A program made the position numbers and the translations under genes. From Trichobilharzia szidati (Eukaryota > Platyhelminthes > Trematoda > Strigeidida > Schistosomatidae), in assembly GCA_944472155.2 (NCBI GenBank), contig OX235277.1:14332804-14396803 (forward strand): 64,000 bases of DNA. Reading direction: 5' to 3'. The notes under the pieces are model-generated. The model did not search any database and was not told the DNA's origin. It saw only the letters and a list, made by a program, of their open reading frames with translations. This document shows, piece by piece, positions 10,931 through 24,652 of the stretch (position 1 is the first letter of the stretch; each line of letters opens with the position of its first letter).

Positions 10931-13054
10931 ACTTTTCATTCACATGACTAAATACGGGGCTTTTCGAATGCTTGAAATTAGTCAAACAATTTCAGTGATG
11001 CGTGCTAAAACACGCAATTTTAAAAATGAAGCGGCCGTATTATTTGCCTGAGAAAAGCCACGAACCAACCAGAGGACAGTGTCTTCGTGAATAATACTAG
11101 TTACACATGGAAGCTTCAGAAAAGAATTCGTGCTTAAACGATGAAGCAGTATTCAAACAGACGACGCAATATCCATGCGAAATGGAAGAAAAGAAGTTTA
11201 ATTTGGGTGTACAGTAAGATGAATGGAAAATTAAGTGAAATGAGACTAAATGTGAAAATTAAGGCCGAAATATGGTCAAATTACACTCACGATAACGAAA
11301 AAGAAGCAGATAAGACGTTGATGGAAATAGCAGAGAAAGCCACGGTAGATTGTAGGACGTGAAATTCAAATTGATCAATAGAGTTATTATTAGGAACCAA
11401 ATGAAAAGTAAATGAAAGTAAGCAAAACATATTGCATCAAAAGCTAAATCTAAGAAATCTAAAAGACGTTGATAACTACTTCGGAGAAAAGATTAACAAT
11501 ATAAAATTACGTGTCTGACTTCAGTTTCAAAACTCTTCAATTGTTGAAAACAACAAATACTTACGCATCATTCACGCATGGTCTTCAGAAATCAGCGTAA
11601 CATGTTTGCTGTGTTTTGTTTTACACAAACACATCAACAGATTTGTTTTGATAAAGACGTGGAGGTACTGCCATTGTATTCAGTAGAAGCGACATGCGCT
11701 TGGTGATGAAATGCTGCATGATGAAAAAGAGATACACACGTAGACCTCATTGTGAAGCTTGAAAGTGAACTGAATGAAAACAAAATTGTTTACTTGAATA
11801 GACGCAAAGATTAAGAGTACAAAAATACGTTTCTGACTCCAGTTTCAAAACTCTTCAAATGTTGAGAAAAATCAATATATTCACGCATCATCCGTACATT
11901 GTCTTCAGGAGTGGGATTGAAATGCCCACTGCGCCCTGTTTTACATTCACACATTAGCTCGATAAAAGTGTTCTGACTTTTCGTGTGATTTATTCGGCCT
12001 GCTTTTCACCTTCCCTCAATCCATAGCTGTGTGATTTCCCTCTTACGGCCTCTTTATAATTTCTCCGTTCCCTCCTATTCTGTAAACAAACACATCACGT
12101 CACAGTTATCAAAGAAATTATACAAAACCTCCTACCACACAACATATCTCATGGTCTGAATCACTGGAATTTCATTTTAAATGAATCGAATAAACTTAAT
12201 ACATTTTTAAACTCTAATCTGAAGAGTGATTCACACTTCGCAAATTTTGCGTATTAAGAAGCACTAAACTTTTCTTTGCACTCCAGCAGCATTGTATTCA
12301 CCTGAGTCTTTAGAAATTGTAATCGATCGGGAATATAATCAGGATGAATCCAAAATAATGCCTGCATATATTATAATATTTTCTGACAAGTCAGAAATGA
12401 AGGATATTGGCCACGAAGTTATTGCACTTATTATCAGTAAAGCAAACAGATCGCTTAGGAGAGTTACAAAGATCCGAAATTTTGACTCACCTAAATTTCA
12501 ACGTGATTAAAGCTTTTGGTCTGGCTTGTATGCCGGAAAATTTAGTTTGCTTCGTGCCTTGCGGTAAATCATACGGCGGTTTCAATCACTGCACATCACT
12601 CACAGGAAATAATTAGGCATCTTAAGTCACTTAACTAATGGAGTCATCGTGACGATTATTAAACATTTAAAAATTTATAAAAAATTTTCGCCACAGCACT
12701 AAGTAAATTTAGTCCAGCATTGAATTTTTTTGATCATAACAATGCAATACGCTACAATATTTCGTGATTTCAGGGGAAAGAAAACTGGAATTTATTGAAG
12801 AACGTGGAAGGTTTCACTGCTATTTGAACACAGAATCAGCTCATTTCTTCTTCTGACAAAGTTGTCGAAAACTCAGTCACAACGGGATTTTACGTTGAGT
12901 GATGTCTGCCCTCATCATCTCCTAGATATTTTTCACTTTAGAATAGCTTCTTCTGGATTTCACATCAACCTGAAAATACAGCCACAGAACCTAACTGTAG
13001 AAGAGGTCAGGATGATGCTAAGCGCATGGTTATTGCAATCAACATTTAATAATG
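10931..13054. other. Unassigned AT-rich DNA with one internal direct repeat
   Basis: No gene family is recognised. The frames at 11141-11362, 12292-12510, 12407-12616 and 12862-13089 are short and unlike anything I know. The only structure is a diverged pair of about 150-bp direct repeats, listed separately. Confidence 0.45.
11512..11975. repeat. Diverged direct repeat pair about 314 bp apart
   Basis: The segment at about 11512-11660 recurs at about 11826-11975. Shared stretches include CAGTTTCAAAACTCTTCAA, ACGCATCAT, TTGTCTTCAG-like sequence and CTGTTTTACA-like sequence in the same order. Identity looks like two thirds to three quarters. I do not recognise the family. Confidence 0.5.
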
Positions 13055-13745
13055 ATAATATTAATAATATATTCTTATTTTATGCATGAGGGACGCCAAT
13101 TTACAGGTATCATCAATATGATAAATTACATATATAATTAGTAAATATATTTAATAATAGTAATTTAATAAAACATATTTTTTCCTACCTATGTAGGACA
13201 CAACATCTGTGCAGGCATGGATAAGTATTATTTAAATTACATTAATTTGGTTCATGGTTAAATAATGTGGTTGCAGTCATTTTGTCTATGGGGACAATAT
13301 GATAAACAGTCATTCGATGGAGCACATGGAGAAATATAGAAATATTATCCTCGTAATAACAAAAAAGCCCAAGTATGTTTCGGATGGATTACAAATACTT
13401 GGGTGAAACTACAGGTTGAAACAATTCATCCATATAACATTGCTGTGTACGGCATCTAGTCTTATTCTTGATTTATATCCAAATTTGATAAAAATTTAAA
13501 ATAGGTGATACACTTAAATATTTTAGTCAGCATTCACATCATGAAATCGCAAATGAATTGTACTAAATGTACACTAATAATAATAGTTTATTTTTTATTA
13601 TCGCAAAGTGTTCTCAAGAAATGCAATATATATTTGTAGACATGATCAGTTATGATGTAAGATTATGAATCAATAAATTTTCCGAGGAATTAGGGAATAT
13701 TAAAAAATGTATTCCAGGATAAGACTTTCGTGAAGATAATGCGTA
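13055..13745 (-). mobile_element. CR1-like copy B, 3' UTR only
   Basis: Minus-strand 3' end of the same CR1-like family as copy A: AT-rich tail near 13060, the block GAGGGACGCCAATTTACAGG, then the UTR with TGGTTGCAGTCATTTTGTC near 13268-13290. It carries many differences and small deletions relative to copies A and C. It ends at about 13745, less than 100 bp before the tandem array starts, so it forms the left flank of the array. Confidence 0.7.
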
Positions 13746-15314
13746 ACTCACGAGAGAATTCCATGAAAAGGGATCAACAAAGCATCAGCGCGCTTCAGGT
13801 ACAAAAATACATACAGAATATTGACAAAAAAACAAGCCGAGTCAGTATTTCGATATGCAACGAAAAGCGTCATTCTCCTCTTCATAACTCTTGAACAGCT
13901 GCTACGTTTCGCCAGAAAATTTCTGTGCTCCTCACGTCTGTCAATATCTACTGAAATATTGACAAAGAGGAATTCGTTGTTGACAAGTATACTCCGAGGG
14001 CTGTGCCGTGTTCCACTATGCATGCTATATGGCGAAGTTGCCTCAGAACTCAGAGTGGAAACAGGCGAAGCATTGCAAATCGGTGAACCGCTTGGAAATG
14101 ACGCAGGGATGACAAAGAATGCTATCGTTATGAATAGTTTGCCAGGTTGAGTGTGGTTAGATGGCTCACGCTGGATTCTCCGGCTACTATCCATCAACCC
14201 GACAGCTCGTAAGCCATAAGCTACGTGTACACGGTATCAGCGTGAGTTCCACTAAAGTGTTAGCACCCCCTTATGACTGTGGATGGTTTCCTATTGTCTT
14301 GGTAGATGTACACAGGCTATACGCGTGCTGAAGTGGTTGATAGAGATAACGAGTTCACTAAATCCAGCGTGTGCTGGCTTCGCCAGTGTTGGCTTGTGTC
14401 ACCGAAGCGTTGTTATGCACGCTGCTCTCGCCTATAATAAGGCGATTGGCTAGTCTCGTATGCAAGGTGGGCGGTAATGGGTTGTCCGGTGCAGTGCATA
14501 GGTGATTTGCGCGATCACCGATTGGTGTGACTGTGCTCAGCTTTGCATTACCATAAGTGTTGACGGTGTGTATCCTCTCATTGACGATTATCCTCACAAG
14601 TGCTTGTGACACGCGCCGATACTGCAGCCCCATCTCGACTCGGAAGATGCAGGGATTTGTGTATTCGGTTCTTCTGTAAAGCGATGCCCATTCGATGTGT
14701 GGATATTTTCGTTGATAACCTGGTTGTCCGCGCAGGCGGATACACGCATCACCTAGAGGGTAATGTATGTGTGCGCAACTTCAAACCGAGAGTCATTGAG
14801 ACTGTCAATTCTTCGGTACTGCGGGTATAATTCAGCGGATCATATATACTAAACGGATAACTGTGTTAAATTCAAGGCCGGGACAAACAACCACACTCTA
14901 AGTGGCACCGAGGCGTGTGCGTCTACTCGAACAGAACCAACCGACAGCAGTTTCGGCTGTCCGTTGAATTCCATGTTGGCTCTGGATAAACGCGATTATA
15001 GCAGGAGACCTTGTTTCGTCGTCTGACTCGAATTTCGACAACTTTGCCGCGTCTCACTACGTGTGCTACACACCGAGAGCACCAATAAGCGTTCGCAGGT
15101 ACGAATCGGCTACGTAAGTTGGCGCACGCCTTCTGGTGTAACCCCTCACCCGGTAGGATATACATACACGTCTTGAAGGTGGAAGGGTCTTTCGTCATTT
15201 CAAATAAACGAGCGGAGTCAGTATTTCGATATGCAACGAAAAGCGTCATTCTCCTCTTCATAACTCTTGAACAGCTGCTACGTTTCGCCAGAAAATTTCT
15301 GTGCTCTTCACGTC

Positions 15315-15340
15315 TGTCAATATCTACTGAAATATTGACA
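15315..15340. repeat. Short perfect inverted repeat within the array unit (representative)
   Basis: TGTCAATAT is followed 8 bases later by its reverse complement ATATTGACA, a 9-bp stem repeated every 1376 bp. Other potential hairpins in the unit: GACAGC/GCTGTC (14943-14961), GGTGAT/ATCACC (14501-14519), and the competing CCAGC/GCTGG and CTGGC/GCCAG pair (14364-14386). Any role is unknown. Confidence 0.7.
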
Positions 15341-16298
15341 AAGAGGAATTCGTTGTTGACAAGTATATTCCGAGGGCTGTGCCGTGTTCCACTATGCATG
15401 CTACATGGCGAAGTTGCCTCAGAACTCAGAGTGGAAACAGGCGAAGCATTGCAAATCGGTGAACCGCTTGGAAATGACGCAGGGATGACAAAGAATGCTA
15501 TCGTTATGATTAGTTTGCCAGGTTGAGTGTGGTTAGATGGCTCACGCTGGATTCTCCGGCTACTATCCATCAACCCGACAGCTCGTAAGCCATAAGCTAC
15601 GTGTACACGGTATCAGCGTGAGTTCCACTAAAGTGTTAGCACCCCCTTATGACTGTGGATGGTTTCCTATTGTCTTGGTAGATGTACACAGGCTATACGC
15701 GTGCTGAAGTGGTTGATAGAGATAACGAGTTCACTAAATCCAGCGTGTGCTGGCTTCGCCAGTGTTGGCTTGTGTCACCGAAGCGTTGTTATGCACGCTG
15801 CTCTCGCCTATAATAAGGCGATTGGCTAGTCTCGTATGCAAGGTGGGCGGTAATGGGTTGTCCGGTGCAGTGCATAGGTGATTTGCGCGATCACCGATTG
15901 GTGTGACTGTGCTCAGCCTTGCATTACCATAAGTGTTGACGGTGTGTATCCTCTCATTGACGATTATCCTCACAAGTGCTCGTGACACGCGCCGATACTG
16001 CAGCCCCATCTCGACTCGGAAGATGCAGGGATTTGTGTATTCGGTTCTTCTGTAAAGCGATGCCCATTCGATGTGTGGATATTTTCGTTGATAACCTGGT
16101 TGTCCGCGCAGGCGGATACACGCATCACCTAGAGGGTAATGTATGTGTGCGCAACTTCAAACCGAGAGTCATTGAGACTGTCAATTCTTCGGTACTGCGG
16201 GTATAATTCAGCGGATCATATATACTAAACGGATAACTGTGTTAAATTCAAGGCCGGGACAAACAACCACACTCTAAGTGGCACCGAGGCGTGTGCGT

Positions 16299-16949
16299 CT
16301 ACTCGAACAGAACCAACCGACAGCAGTTTCGGCTGTCCGTTGAATTCCATGTTGGCTCTGGATAAACGCGATTATAGCAGGAGACCTTGTTTCGTCGTCT
16401 GACTCGAATTTCGACAACTTTGCCGCGTCTCACTACGTGTGCTACACACCGAGAGCACCAATAAGCGTTCGCAGGTACGAATCGGCTACGTAAGTTGGCG
16501 CACGCCTTCTGGTGTAACCCCTCACCCGGTAGGATATGCATACACGTCTTGAAGGTGGAAGGGTCTTTCGTCATTTCAAATAAACGAGCGGAGTCAGTAT
16601 TTCGATATGCAACGAAAAGCGTCATTCTCCTCTTCATAACTCTTGAACAGCTGCTACGTTTCGCCAGAAAATTTCTGTGCTCTTCACGTCTGTCAATATC
16701 TACTGAAATATTGACAAAGAGGAATTCGTTGTTGACAAGTATATTCCGAGGGCTGTGCCGTGTTCCACTATGCATGCTACATGGCGAAGTTGCCTCAGAA
16801 CTCAGAGTGGAAACAGGCGAAGCATTGCAAATCGGTGAACCGCTTGGAAATGACGCAGGGATGACAAAGAATGCTATCGTTATGAATAGTTTGCCAGGTT
16901 GAGTGTGGTTAGATGGCTCACGCTGGATTCTCCGGCTACTATCCATCAA
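16299..16949 (-). other. 216-codon minus-strand frame in the array unit (representative)
   Basis: One such frame occurs in almost every unit; the first visible ATG is the second codon. The product would be basic, Cys/Ser/Arg-rich, with a hydrophobic patch (ITIAFFVIPASF) near residues 22-33. No domain is recognised. Differences between units often change the residue (F/I at about 22, R/G at about 10, Y/C in S-P-x-S-M-H, W/R in A-Y-x-C, V/A in I-R-x-R-R-R), which argues against strong protein constraint. Another minus frame of 91-125 codons (for example 26758-27135) and a plus frame of 76 codons (27000-27230) also recur. I treat all of them as unproven and probably fortuitous. Confidence 0.2.
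16495..16902 (+). other. 135-codon plus-strand frame in the array unit (representative)
   Basis: This frame overlaps the minus-strand 216-codon frame almost completely and recurs in each full unit. It opens at a TTG rather than an ATG, has no recognised domain and ends LPG. Its persistence follows from the near-identity of units and the scarcity of TAA/TAG in this GC-richer DNA. I would not call it a gene without transcript or selection evidence. Confidence 0.15.
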
Positions 16950-19900
16950 CCCGACAGCTCGTAAGCCGTAAGCTACGTGTACACGGTATCAGCGTGAGTT
17001 CTACTATTGTGTTAGCACCCCCTTATGACTGTGGATGGTTTCCTATTGTCTTGGTAGATGTACACAGGCTATACGCGTGCTGAAGTGGTTGATAGAGATA
17101 ACGAGTTCACTAAATCCAGCGTGTGCTGGCTTCGCCAGTGTTGGCTTGTGTCACCGAAGCGTTGTTATGCACGCTGCTCTCGCCTATAATAAGGCGATTG
17201 GCTAGTCTCGTATGCAAGGTGGGCGGTAATGGGTTGTCCGGTGCAGTGCATAGGTGATTTGCGCGATCACCGATTGGTGTGACTGTGCTCAGCCTTGCAT
17301 TACCATAAGTGTTGACGGTGTGTATCCTCTCATTGACGATTATCCTCACAAGTGCTCGTGACACGCGCCGATACTGCAGCCCCATCTCGACTCGGAAGAT
17401 GCAGGGATTTGTGTATTCGGTTCTTCTGTAAAGCGATGCCCATTCGATGTGTGGATATTTTCGTTGATAACCTGGTTGTCCGCGCAGGCGGATACACGCA
17501 TCACCTAGAGGGTAATGTATGTGTGCGCAACTTCAAACCGAGAGTCATTGAGACTGTCAATTCTTCGGTACTGCGGGTATAATTCAGCGGATCATATATA
17601 CTAAACGGATAACTGTGTTAAATTCAAGGCCGGGACAAACAACCACACTCTAAGTGGCACCGAGGCGTGTGCGTCTACTCGAACAGAACCAACCGACAGC
17701 AGTTTCGGCTGTCCGTTGAATTCCATGTTGGCTCTGGATAAACGCGATTATAGCAGGAGACCTTGTTTCGTCGTCTGACTCGAATTTCGACAACTTTGCC
17801 GCGTCTCACTACGTGTGCTACACACCGAGAGCACCAATAAGCGTTCGCAGGTACGAATCGGCTACGTAAGTTGGCGCACGCCTTCTGGTGTAACCCCTCA
17901 CCCGGTAGGATATGCATACACGTCTTGAAGGTGGAAGGGTCTTTCGTCATTTCAAATAAACGAGCGGAGTCAGTATTTCGATATGCAACGAAAAGCGTCA
18001 TTCTCCTCTTCATAACTCTTGAACAGCTGCTACGTTTCGCCAGAAAATTTCTGTGCTCTTCACGTCTGTCAATATCTACTGAAATATTGACAAAGAGGAA
18101 TTCGTTGTTGGCAAGTATATTCCGAGGGCTGTGCCGTGTTCCACTATGCATGCTATATGGCGAAGTTGCCTCAGAACTCAGAGTGGAAACAGGCGAAGCA
18201 TTGCAAATCGGTGAACCGCTTGGAAATGACGCAGGGATGACAAAGAATGCTATCGTTATGAATAGTTTGCCAGGTTGAGTGTGGTTAGATGGCTCACGCT
18301 GGATTCTCCGGCTACTATCCATCAACCCGACAGCTCGTAAGCCGTAAGCTACGTGTACACGGTATCAGCGTGAGTTCTACTATTGTGTTAGCACCCCCTT
18401 ATGACTGTGGATGGTTTCCTATTGTCTTGGTAGATGTACACAGGCTATACGCGTGCTGAAGTGGTTGATAGAGATAACGAGTTCACTAAATCCAGCGTGT
18501 GCTGGCTTCGCCAGTGTTGGCTTGTGTCACCGAAGCGTTGTTATGCACGCTGCTCTCGCCTATAATAAGGCGATTGGCTAGTCTCGTATGCAAGGTGGGC
18601 GGTAATGGGTTGTCCGGTGCAGTGCATAGCTGATTTGCGCGATCACCGATTGGTGTGACTGTGCTCAGCCTTGCATTACCATAAGTGTTGACGGTGTGTA
18701 TCCTCTCATTGGCGATTATCCTCACAAGTGCTTGTGACACGCGCCGATACTGCAGCCCCATCTCGACTCGGAAGATGCAGGGATTTGTGTATTCGGTTCT
18801 TCTGTAAAGCGATGCCCATTCGATGTGTGGATATTTTCGTTGATAACCTGGTTGTCCGCGCAGGCGGATACACGCATCACCTAGAGGGTAATGTATGTGT
18901 GCGCAACTTCAAACCGAGAGTCATTGAGACTGTCAATTCTTCGGTACTGCGGGTATAATTCAGCGGATCATATATACTAAACGGATAACTGTGTTAAATT
19001 CAAGGCCGGGACAAACAACCACACTCTAAGTGGCACCGAGGCGTGTGCGTCTACTCGAACAGAACCAACCGACAGCAGTTTCGGCTGTCCGTTGAATTCC
19101 ATGTTGGCTCTGGATAAACGCGATTATAGCAGGAGACCTTGTTTCGTCGTCTGACTCGAATTTCGACAACTTTGCCGCGTCTCACTACGTGTGCTACACA
19201 CCGAGAGCACCAATAAGCGTTCGCAGGTACGAATCGGCTACGTAAGTTGGCGCACGCCTTCTGGTGTAACCCCTCACCCGGTAGGATATACATACACGTC
19301 TTGAAGGTGGAAGGGTCTTTCGTCATTTCAAATAAACGAGCGGAGTCAGTATTTCGATATGCAACGAAAAGCGTCATTCTCCTCTTCATAACTCTTGAAC
19401 AGCTGCTACGTTTCGCCAGAAAATTTCTGTGCTCTTCACGTCTGTCAATATCTACTGAAATATTGACAAAGAGGAATTCGTTGTTGACAAGTATATTCCG
19501 AGGGCTGTGCCGTGTTCCGCTATGCATGCTATATGGCGAAGTTGCCTCAGAACTCAGAGTGGAAACAGGCGAAGCATTGCAAATCGGTGAACCGCTTGGA
19601 AATGACGCAGGGATGACAAAGAATGCTATCGTTATGAATAGTTTGCCAGGTTGAGTGTGGTTAGATGGCTCACGCTGGATTCTCCGGCTACTATCCATCA
19701 ACCCGACAGCTCGTAAGCCGTAAGCTACGTGTACACGGTATCAGCGTGAGTTCTACTATTGTGTTAGCACCCCCTTATGACTGTGGATGGTTTCCTATTG
19801 TCTTGGTAGATGTACACAGGCTATACGCGTGCTGAAGTGGTTGATAGAGATAACGAGTTCACTAAATCCAGCGTGTGCTGGCTTCGCCAGTGTTGGCTTG

Positions 19901-22900
19901 TGTCACCGAAGCGTTGTTATGCACGCTGCTCTCGCCTATAATAAGGCGATTGGCTAGTCTCGTATGCAAGGTGGGCGGTAATGGGTTGTCCGGTGCAGTG
20001 CATAGGTGATTTGCGCGATCACCGATTGGTGTGACTGTGCTCAGCCTTGCATTACCATAAGTGTTGACGGTGTGTATCCTCTCATTGGCGATTATCCTCA
20101 CAAGTGCTTGTGACACGCGCCGATACTGCAGCCCCATCTCGACTCGGAAGATGCAGGGATTTGTGTATTCGGTTCTTCTGTAAAGCGATGCCCATTCGAT
20201 GTGTGGATATTTTCGTTGATAACCTGGTTGTCCGCGCAGGCGGATACACGCATCACCTAGAGGGTAATGTATGTGTGCGCAACTTCAAACCGAGAGTCAT
20301 TGAGACTGTCAATTCTTCGGTACTGCGGGTATAATTCAGCGGATCATATATACTAAACGGATAACTGTGTTAAATTCAAGGCCGGGACAAACAACCACAC
20401 TCTAAGTGGCACCGAGGCGTGTGCGTCTACTCGAACAGAACCAACCGACAGCAGTTTCGGCTGTCCGTTGAATTCCATGTTGGCTCTGGATAAACGCGAT
20501 TATAGCAGGAGACCTTGTTTCGTCGTCTGACTCGAATTTCGACAACTTTGCCGCGTCTCACTACGTGTGCTACACACCGAGAGCACCAATAAGCGTTCGC
20601 AGGTACGAATCGGCTACGTAAGTTGGCGCACGCCTTCTGGTGTAACCCCTCACCCGGTAGGATATGCATACACGTCTTGAAGGTGGAAGGGTCTTTCGTC
20701 ATTTCAAATAAACGAGCGGAGTCAGTATTTCGATATGCAACGAAAAGCGTCATTCTCCTCTTCATAACTCTTGAACAGCTGCTACGTTTCGCCAGAAAAT
20801 TTCTGTGCTCTTCACGTCTGTCAATATCTACTGAAATATTGACAAAGAGGAATTCGTTGTTGACAAGTATATTCCGAGGGCTGTGCCGTGTTCCACTATG
20901 CATGCTATATGGCGAAGTTGCCTCAGAACTCAGAGTGGAAACAGGCGAAGCATTGCAAATCGGTGAACCGCTTGGAAATGACGCAGGGATGACAAAGAAT
21001 GCTATCGTTATGAATAGTTTGCCAGGTTGAGTGTGGTTAGATGGCTCACGCTGGATTCTCCGGCTACTATCCATCAACCCGACAGCTCGTAAGCCGTAAG
21101 CTACGTGTACACGGTATCAGCGTGAGTTCTACTATTGTGTTAGCACCCCCTTATGACTGTGGATGGTTTCCTATTGTCTTGGTAGATGTACACAGGCTAT
21201 ACGCGTGCTGAAGTGGTTGATAGAGATAACGAGTTCACTAAATCCAGCGTGTGCTGGCTTCGCCAGTGTTGGCTTGTGTCACCGAAGCGTTGTTATGCAC
21301 GCTGCTCTCGCCTATAATAAGGCGATTGGCTAGTCTCGTATGCAAGGTGGGCGGTAATGGGTTGTCCGGTGCAGTGCATAGGTGATTTGCGCGATCACCG
21401 ATTGGTGTGACTGTGCTCAGCCTTGCATTACCATAAGTGTTGACGGTGTGTATCCTCTCATTGGCGATTATCCTCACAAGTGCTTGTGACACGCGCCGAT
21501 ACTGCAGCCCCATCTCGACTCGGAAGATGCAGGGATTTGTGTATTCGGTTCTTCTGTAAAGCGATGCCCATTCGATGTGTGGATATTTTCGTTGATAACC
21601 TGGTTGTCCGCGCAGGCGGATACACGCATCACCTAGAGGGTAATGTATGTGTGCGCAACTTCAAACCGAGAGTCATTGAGACTGTCAATTCTTCGGTACT
21701 GCGGGTATAATTCAGCGGATCATATATACTAAACGGATAACTGTGTTAAATTCAAGGCCGGGACAAACAACCACACTCTAAGTGGCACCGAGGCGTGTGC
21801 GTCTACTCGAACAGAACCAACCGACAGCAGTTTCGGCTGTCCGTTGAATTCCATGTTGGCTCTGGATAAACGCGATTATAGCAGGAGTCCTTGTTTCGTC
21901 GTCTGACTCGAATTTCGACAACTTTGCCGCGTCTCACTACGTGTGCTACACACCGAGAGCACCAATAAGCGTTCGCAGGTACGAATCGGCTACGTAAGTT
22001 GGCGCACGCCTTCTGGTGTAACCCCTCACCCGGTAGGATATGCATACACGTCTTGAAGGTGGAAGGGTCTTTCGTCATTTCAAATAAACGAGCGGAGTCA
22101 GTATTTCGATATGCAACGAAAAGCGTCATTCTCCTCTTCATAACTCTTGAACAGCTGCTACGTTTCGCCAGAAAATTTCTGTGCTCTTCACGTCTGTCAA
22201 TATCTACTGAAATATTGACAAAGAGGAATTCGTTGTTGACAAGTATATTCCGAGGGCTGTGCCGTGTTCCACTATGCATGCTATATGGCGAAGTTGCCTC
22301 AGAACTCAGAGTGGAAACAGGCGAAGCATTGCAAATCGGTGAACCGCTTGGAAATGACGCAGGGATGACAAAGAATGCTATCGTTATGAATAGTTTGCCA
22401 GGTTGAGTGTGGTTAGATGGCTCACGCTGGATTCTCCGGCTACTATCCATCAACCCGACAGCTCGTAAGCCGTAAGCTACGTGTACACGGTATCAGCGTG
22501 AGTTCTACTATTGTGTTAGCACCCCCTTATGACTGTGGATGGTTTCCTATTGTCTTGGTAGATGTACACAGGCTATACGCGTGCTGAAGTGGTTGATAGA
22601 GATAACGAGTTCACTAAATCCAGCGTGTGCTGGCTTCGCCAGTGTTGGCTTGTGTCACCGAAGCGTTGTTATGCACGCTGCTCTCGCCTATAATAAGGCG
22701 ATTGGCTAGTCTCGTATGCAAGGTGGGCGGTAATGGGTTGTCCGGTGCAGTGCATAGGTGATTTGCGCGATCACCGATTGGTGTGACTGTGCTCAGCCTT
22801 GCATTACCATAAGTGTTGACGGTGTGTATCCTCTCATTGGCGATTATCCTCACAAGTGCTTGTGACACGCGCCGATACTGCAGCCCCATCTCGACTCGGA

Positions 22901-23254
22901 AGATGCAGGGATTTGTGTATTCGGTTCTTCTGTAAAGCGATGCCCATTCGATGTGTGGATATTTTCGTTGATAACCTGGTTGTCCGCGCATGCAGATACA
23001 CGCATCACCTAGAGGGTAATGTATGTGTGCGCAACTTCAAACCGAGAGTCATTGAGACTGTCAATTCTTCGGTACTGCGGGTATAATTCAGCGGATCATA
23101 TATACTAAACGGATAACTGTGTTAAATTCAAGGCCGGGACAAACAACCACACTCTAAGTGGCACCGAGGCGTGTGCGTCTACTCGAACAGAACCAACCGA
23201 CAGCAGTTTCGGCTGTCCGTTGAATTCCATGTTGGCTCTGGATAAACGCGATTA

Positions 23255-24652
23255 ATAATAATAATAATTTGCTTTATTCCAGAAACAGTACTAGTGGTAC
23301 AGTGTGGAGTTTTCAGCACATATCTACAATATTTGCATCTAATTTTACCAACATTTAAAATAAGTATTAAACAAATAAAAAATAAATCTGAAGACACCAA
23401 CAGCAAAAACAAAAAAAAAACAGGATAAACACAAAATAATTATGAATGCAAAAAAGTACCAAAGTCTACCAAGGTCTAGTGCAGTGTTTGTGGTGGTAGT
23501 GTGAGTAATCCTGAATAATACAAAATTTCTTTTTGAGGTGGTGACTATGGCCTTCACAAACAATGATTGTCAGTTTAATATTGCCGAAAAATATAGAAAA
23601 TAAGAGAAACAACCACAAAACTAATAATTACATGATGGTTAATGACACGACAATTTTGTAATACTCATAGTGCTGATATAGTCGGAACCAGTGGATACAC
23701 AATAGAAGGAATATAGTAAAGTACAAAAAAGGAAGCCAATGTTAATATTTCAGGTAGCTAAGTAAGTTTGAAGAAGGAGTTCACTAAAGAATACGAAATA
23801 AGAGAGAAATAAAAGAGTATGAATTTATGTTGTTAATAACAAAGCAAGTCACAGGTTTCACGCTTAACATTGTCTCTGTCGCTTAGAACACGGGCCAAGT
23901 ATGGTATCGTTGAGTTCCTGTACTTGGTTGTACGAGCATAGATTCTTTTATACTGATTTCTGGTTTTACTTGATGAGATACAAGGCGAGAGTTGGGAATA
24001 GAGGGGGTGTTGGGGGTTTGAGAGTATGGTTTTAGACCATTTTTCACATGTATTCAGATGCCTATCAACTAAGGTAGTCACGAGCTGGCTGAGATTAACA
24101 CCACTAGTCCTACTAACTACTGTCAACATCCTTCTCAGGATGGAATAGTCCTTTTTCAGTAGACCAGGAAAGACTAACGGGGAGCAGTAAAGTAAAATAG
24201 GTAGGATACAAGAGTTGACAAATTGTGAAAGTAGAGGTTGGGTGATTCCGGATTGTCTAAGTTTCCTAATATAGTAGGTAAGACAGAACACTTTCCTAGA
24301 AATCATTAGGATATGAGATGTCCAAGTAAGGTCAGAAGATATAACTAGGCCGAGGTATTTTGCATTAGACTTAGTTTCAATTTTTGTCCCCTCAATGCAA
24401 CAGTCTTCATGAGAACTTACTAGTGTTTGTAGATCCCGTTTATGCCTAAGGGAGAAGTCGACAGTCTGGCATTTTGAGGGATTCAACATGAGTCCATTTA
24501 GTTTGGACCACTCACTGATGTCCGACAGGAAGCTATTTAATATGAGACAGTCTGACTGAGACTTAATGGAAAACGATACAGACAGGTCATCTGCATATTT
24601 GAACGAAGTTGACTTCATCTGAGAGAGGCAAATCATGTAAGAAGAAGGAAAA
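23255..24652 (-). mobile_element. 5'-truncated non-LTR retrotransposon inserted in the array
   Basis: A 1398-bp minus-strand insertion interrupts one array unit. Its 3' end is an (ATT)n tail at 23255-23270 with an AATAAAG-like signal just inside. Its 5' end, at 24652, is truncated inside the reverse-transcriptase gene. The unit reads ...CGCGATTA before it and GAGACCTT... after it, so about 6 bp of the target (TAGCAG) were lost and no target-site duplication is visible. It occurs once only, so it entered after the surrounding units had been homogenised or has not been spread since. Clade: Jockey/CR1-like, not closer. Confidence 0.85.
23833..24652 (-). pseudogene. Truncated non-LTR reverse transcriptase, fused in frame to array sequence
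   Basis: The minus frame encodes the end of a reverse transcriptase: FKYADDLSVSF (catalytic motif C), LNGLMLNPSKCQ, KYLGLVISSDLTW, then a C-terminal region to the stop at 23833. Motifs A and B are lost to 5' truncation. By chance of frame, the reading continues upstream into the array's minus-strand frame, giving one 462-codon open frame from 25221 to 23833. About the first 188 codons of it are array sequence. No promoter is evident, so I treat the fusion as accidental. Confidence 0.75.

Noticed and set aside
11512..11975. The direct repeat pair as further relics of the array unit
   Set aside because: A short stretch around ACTCTT looks similar, but anchor spacing does not match the unit (76 against 114 bp), unlike the 44-kb relic.
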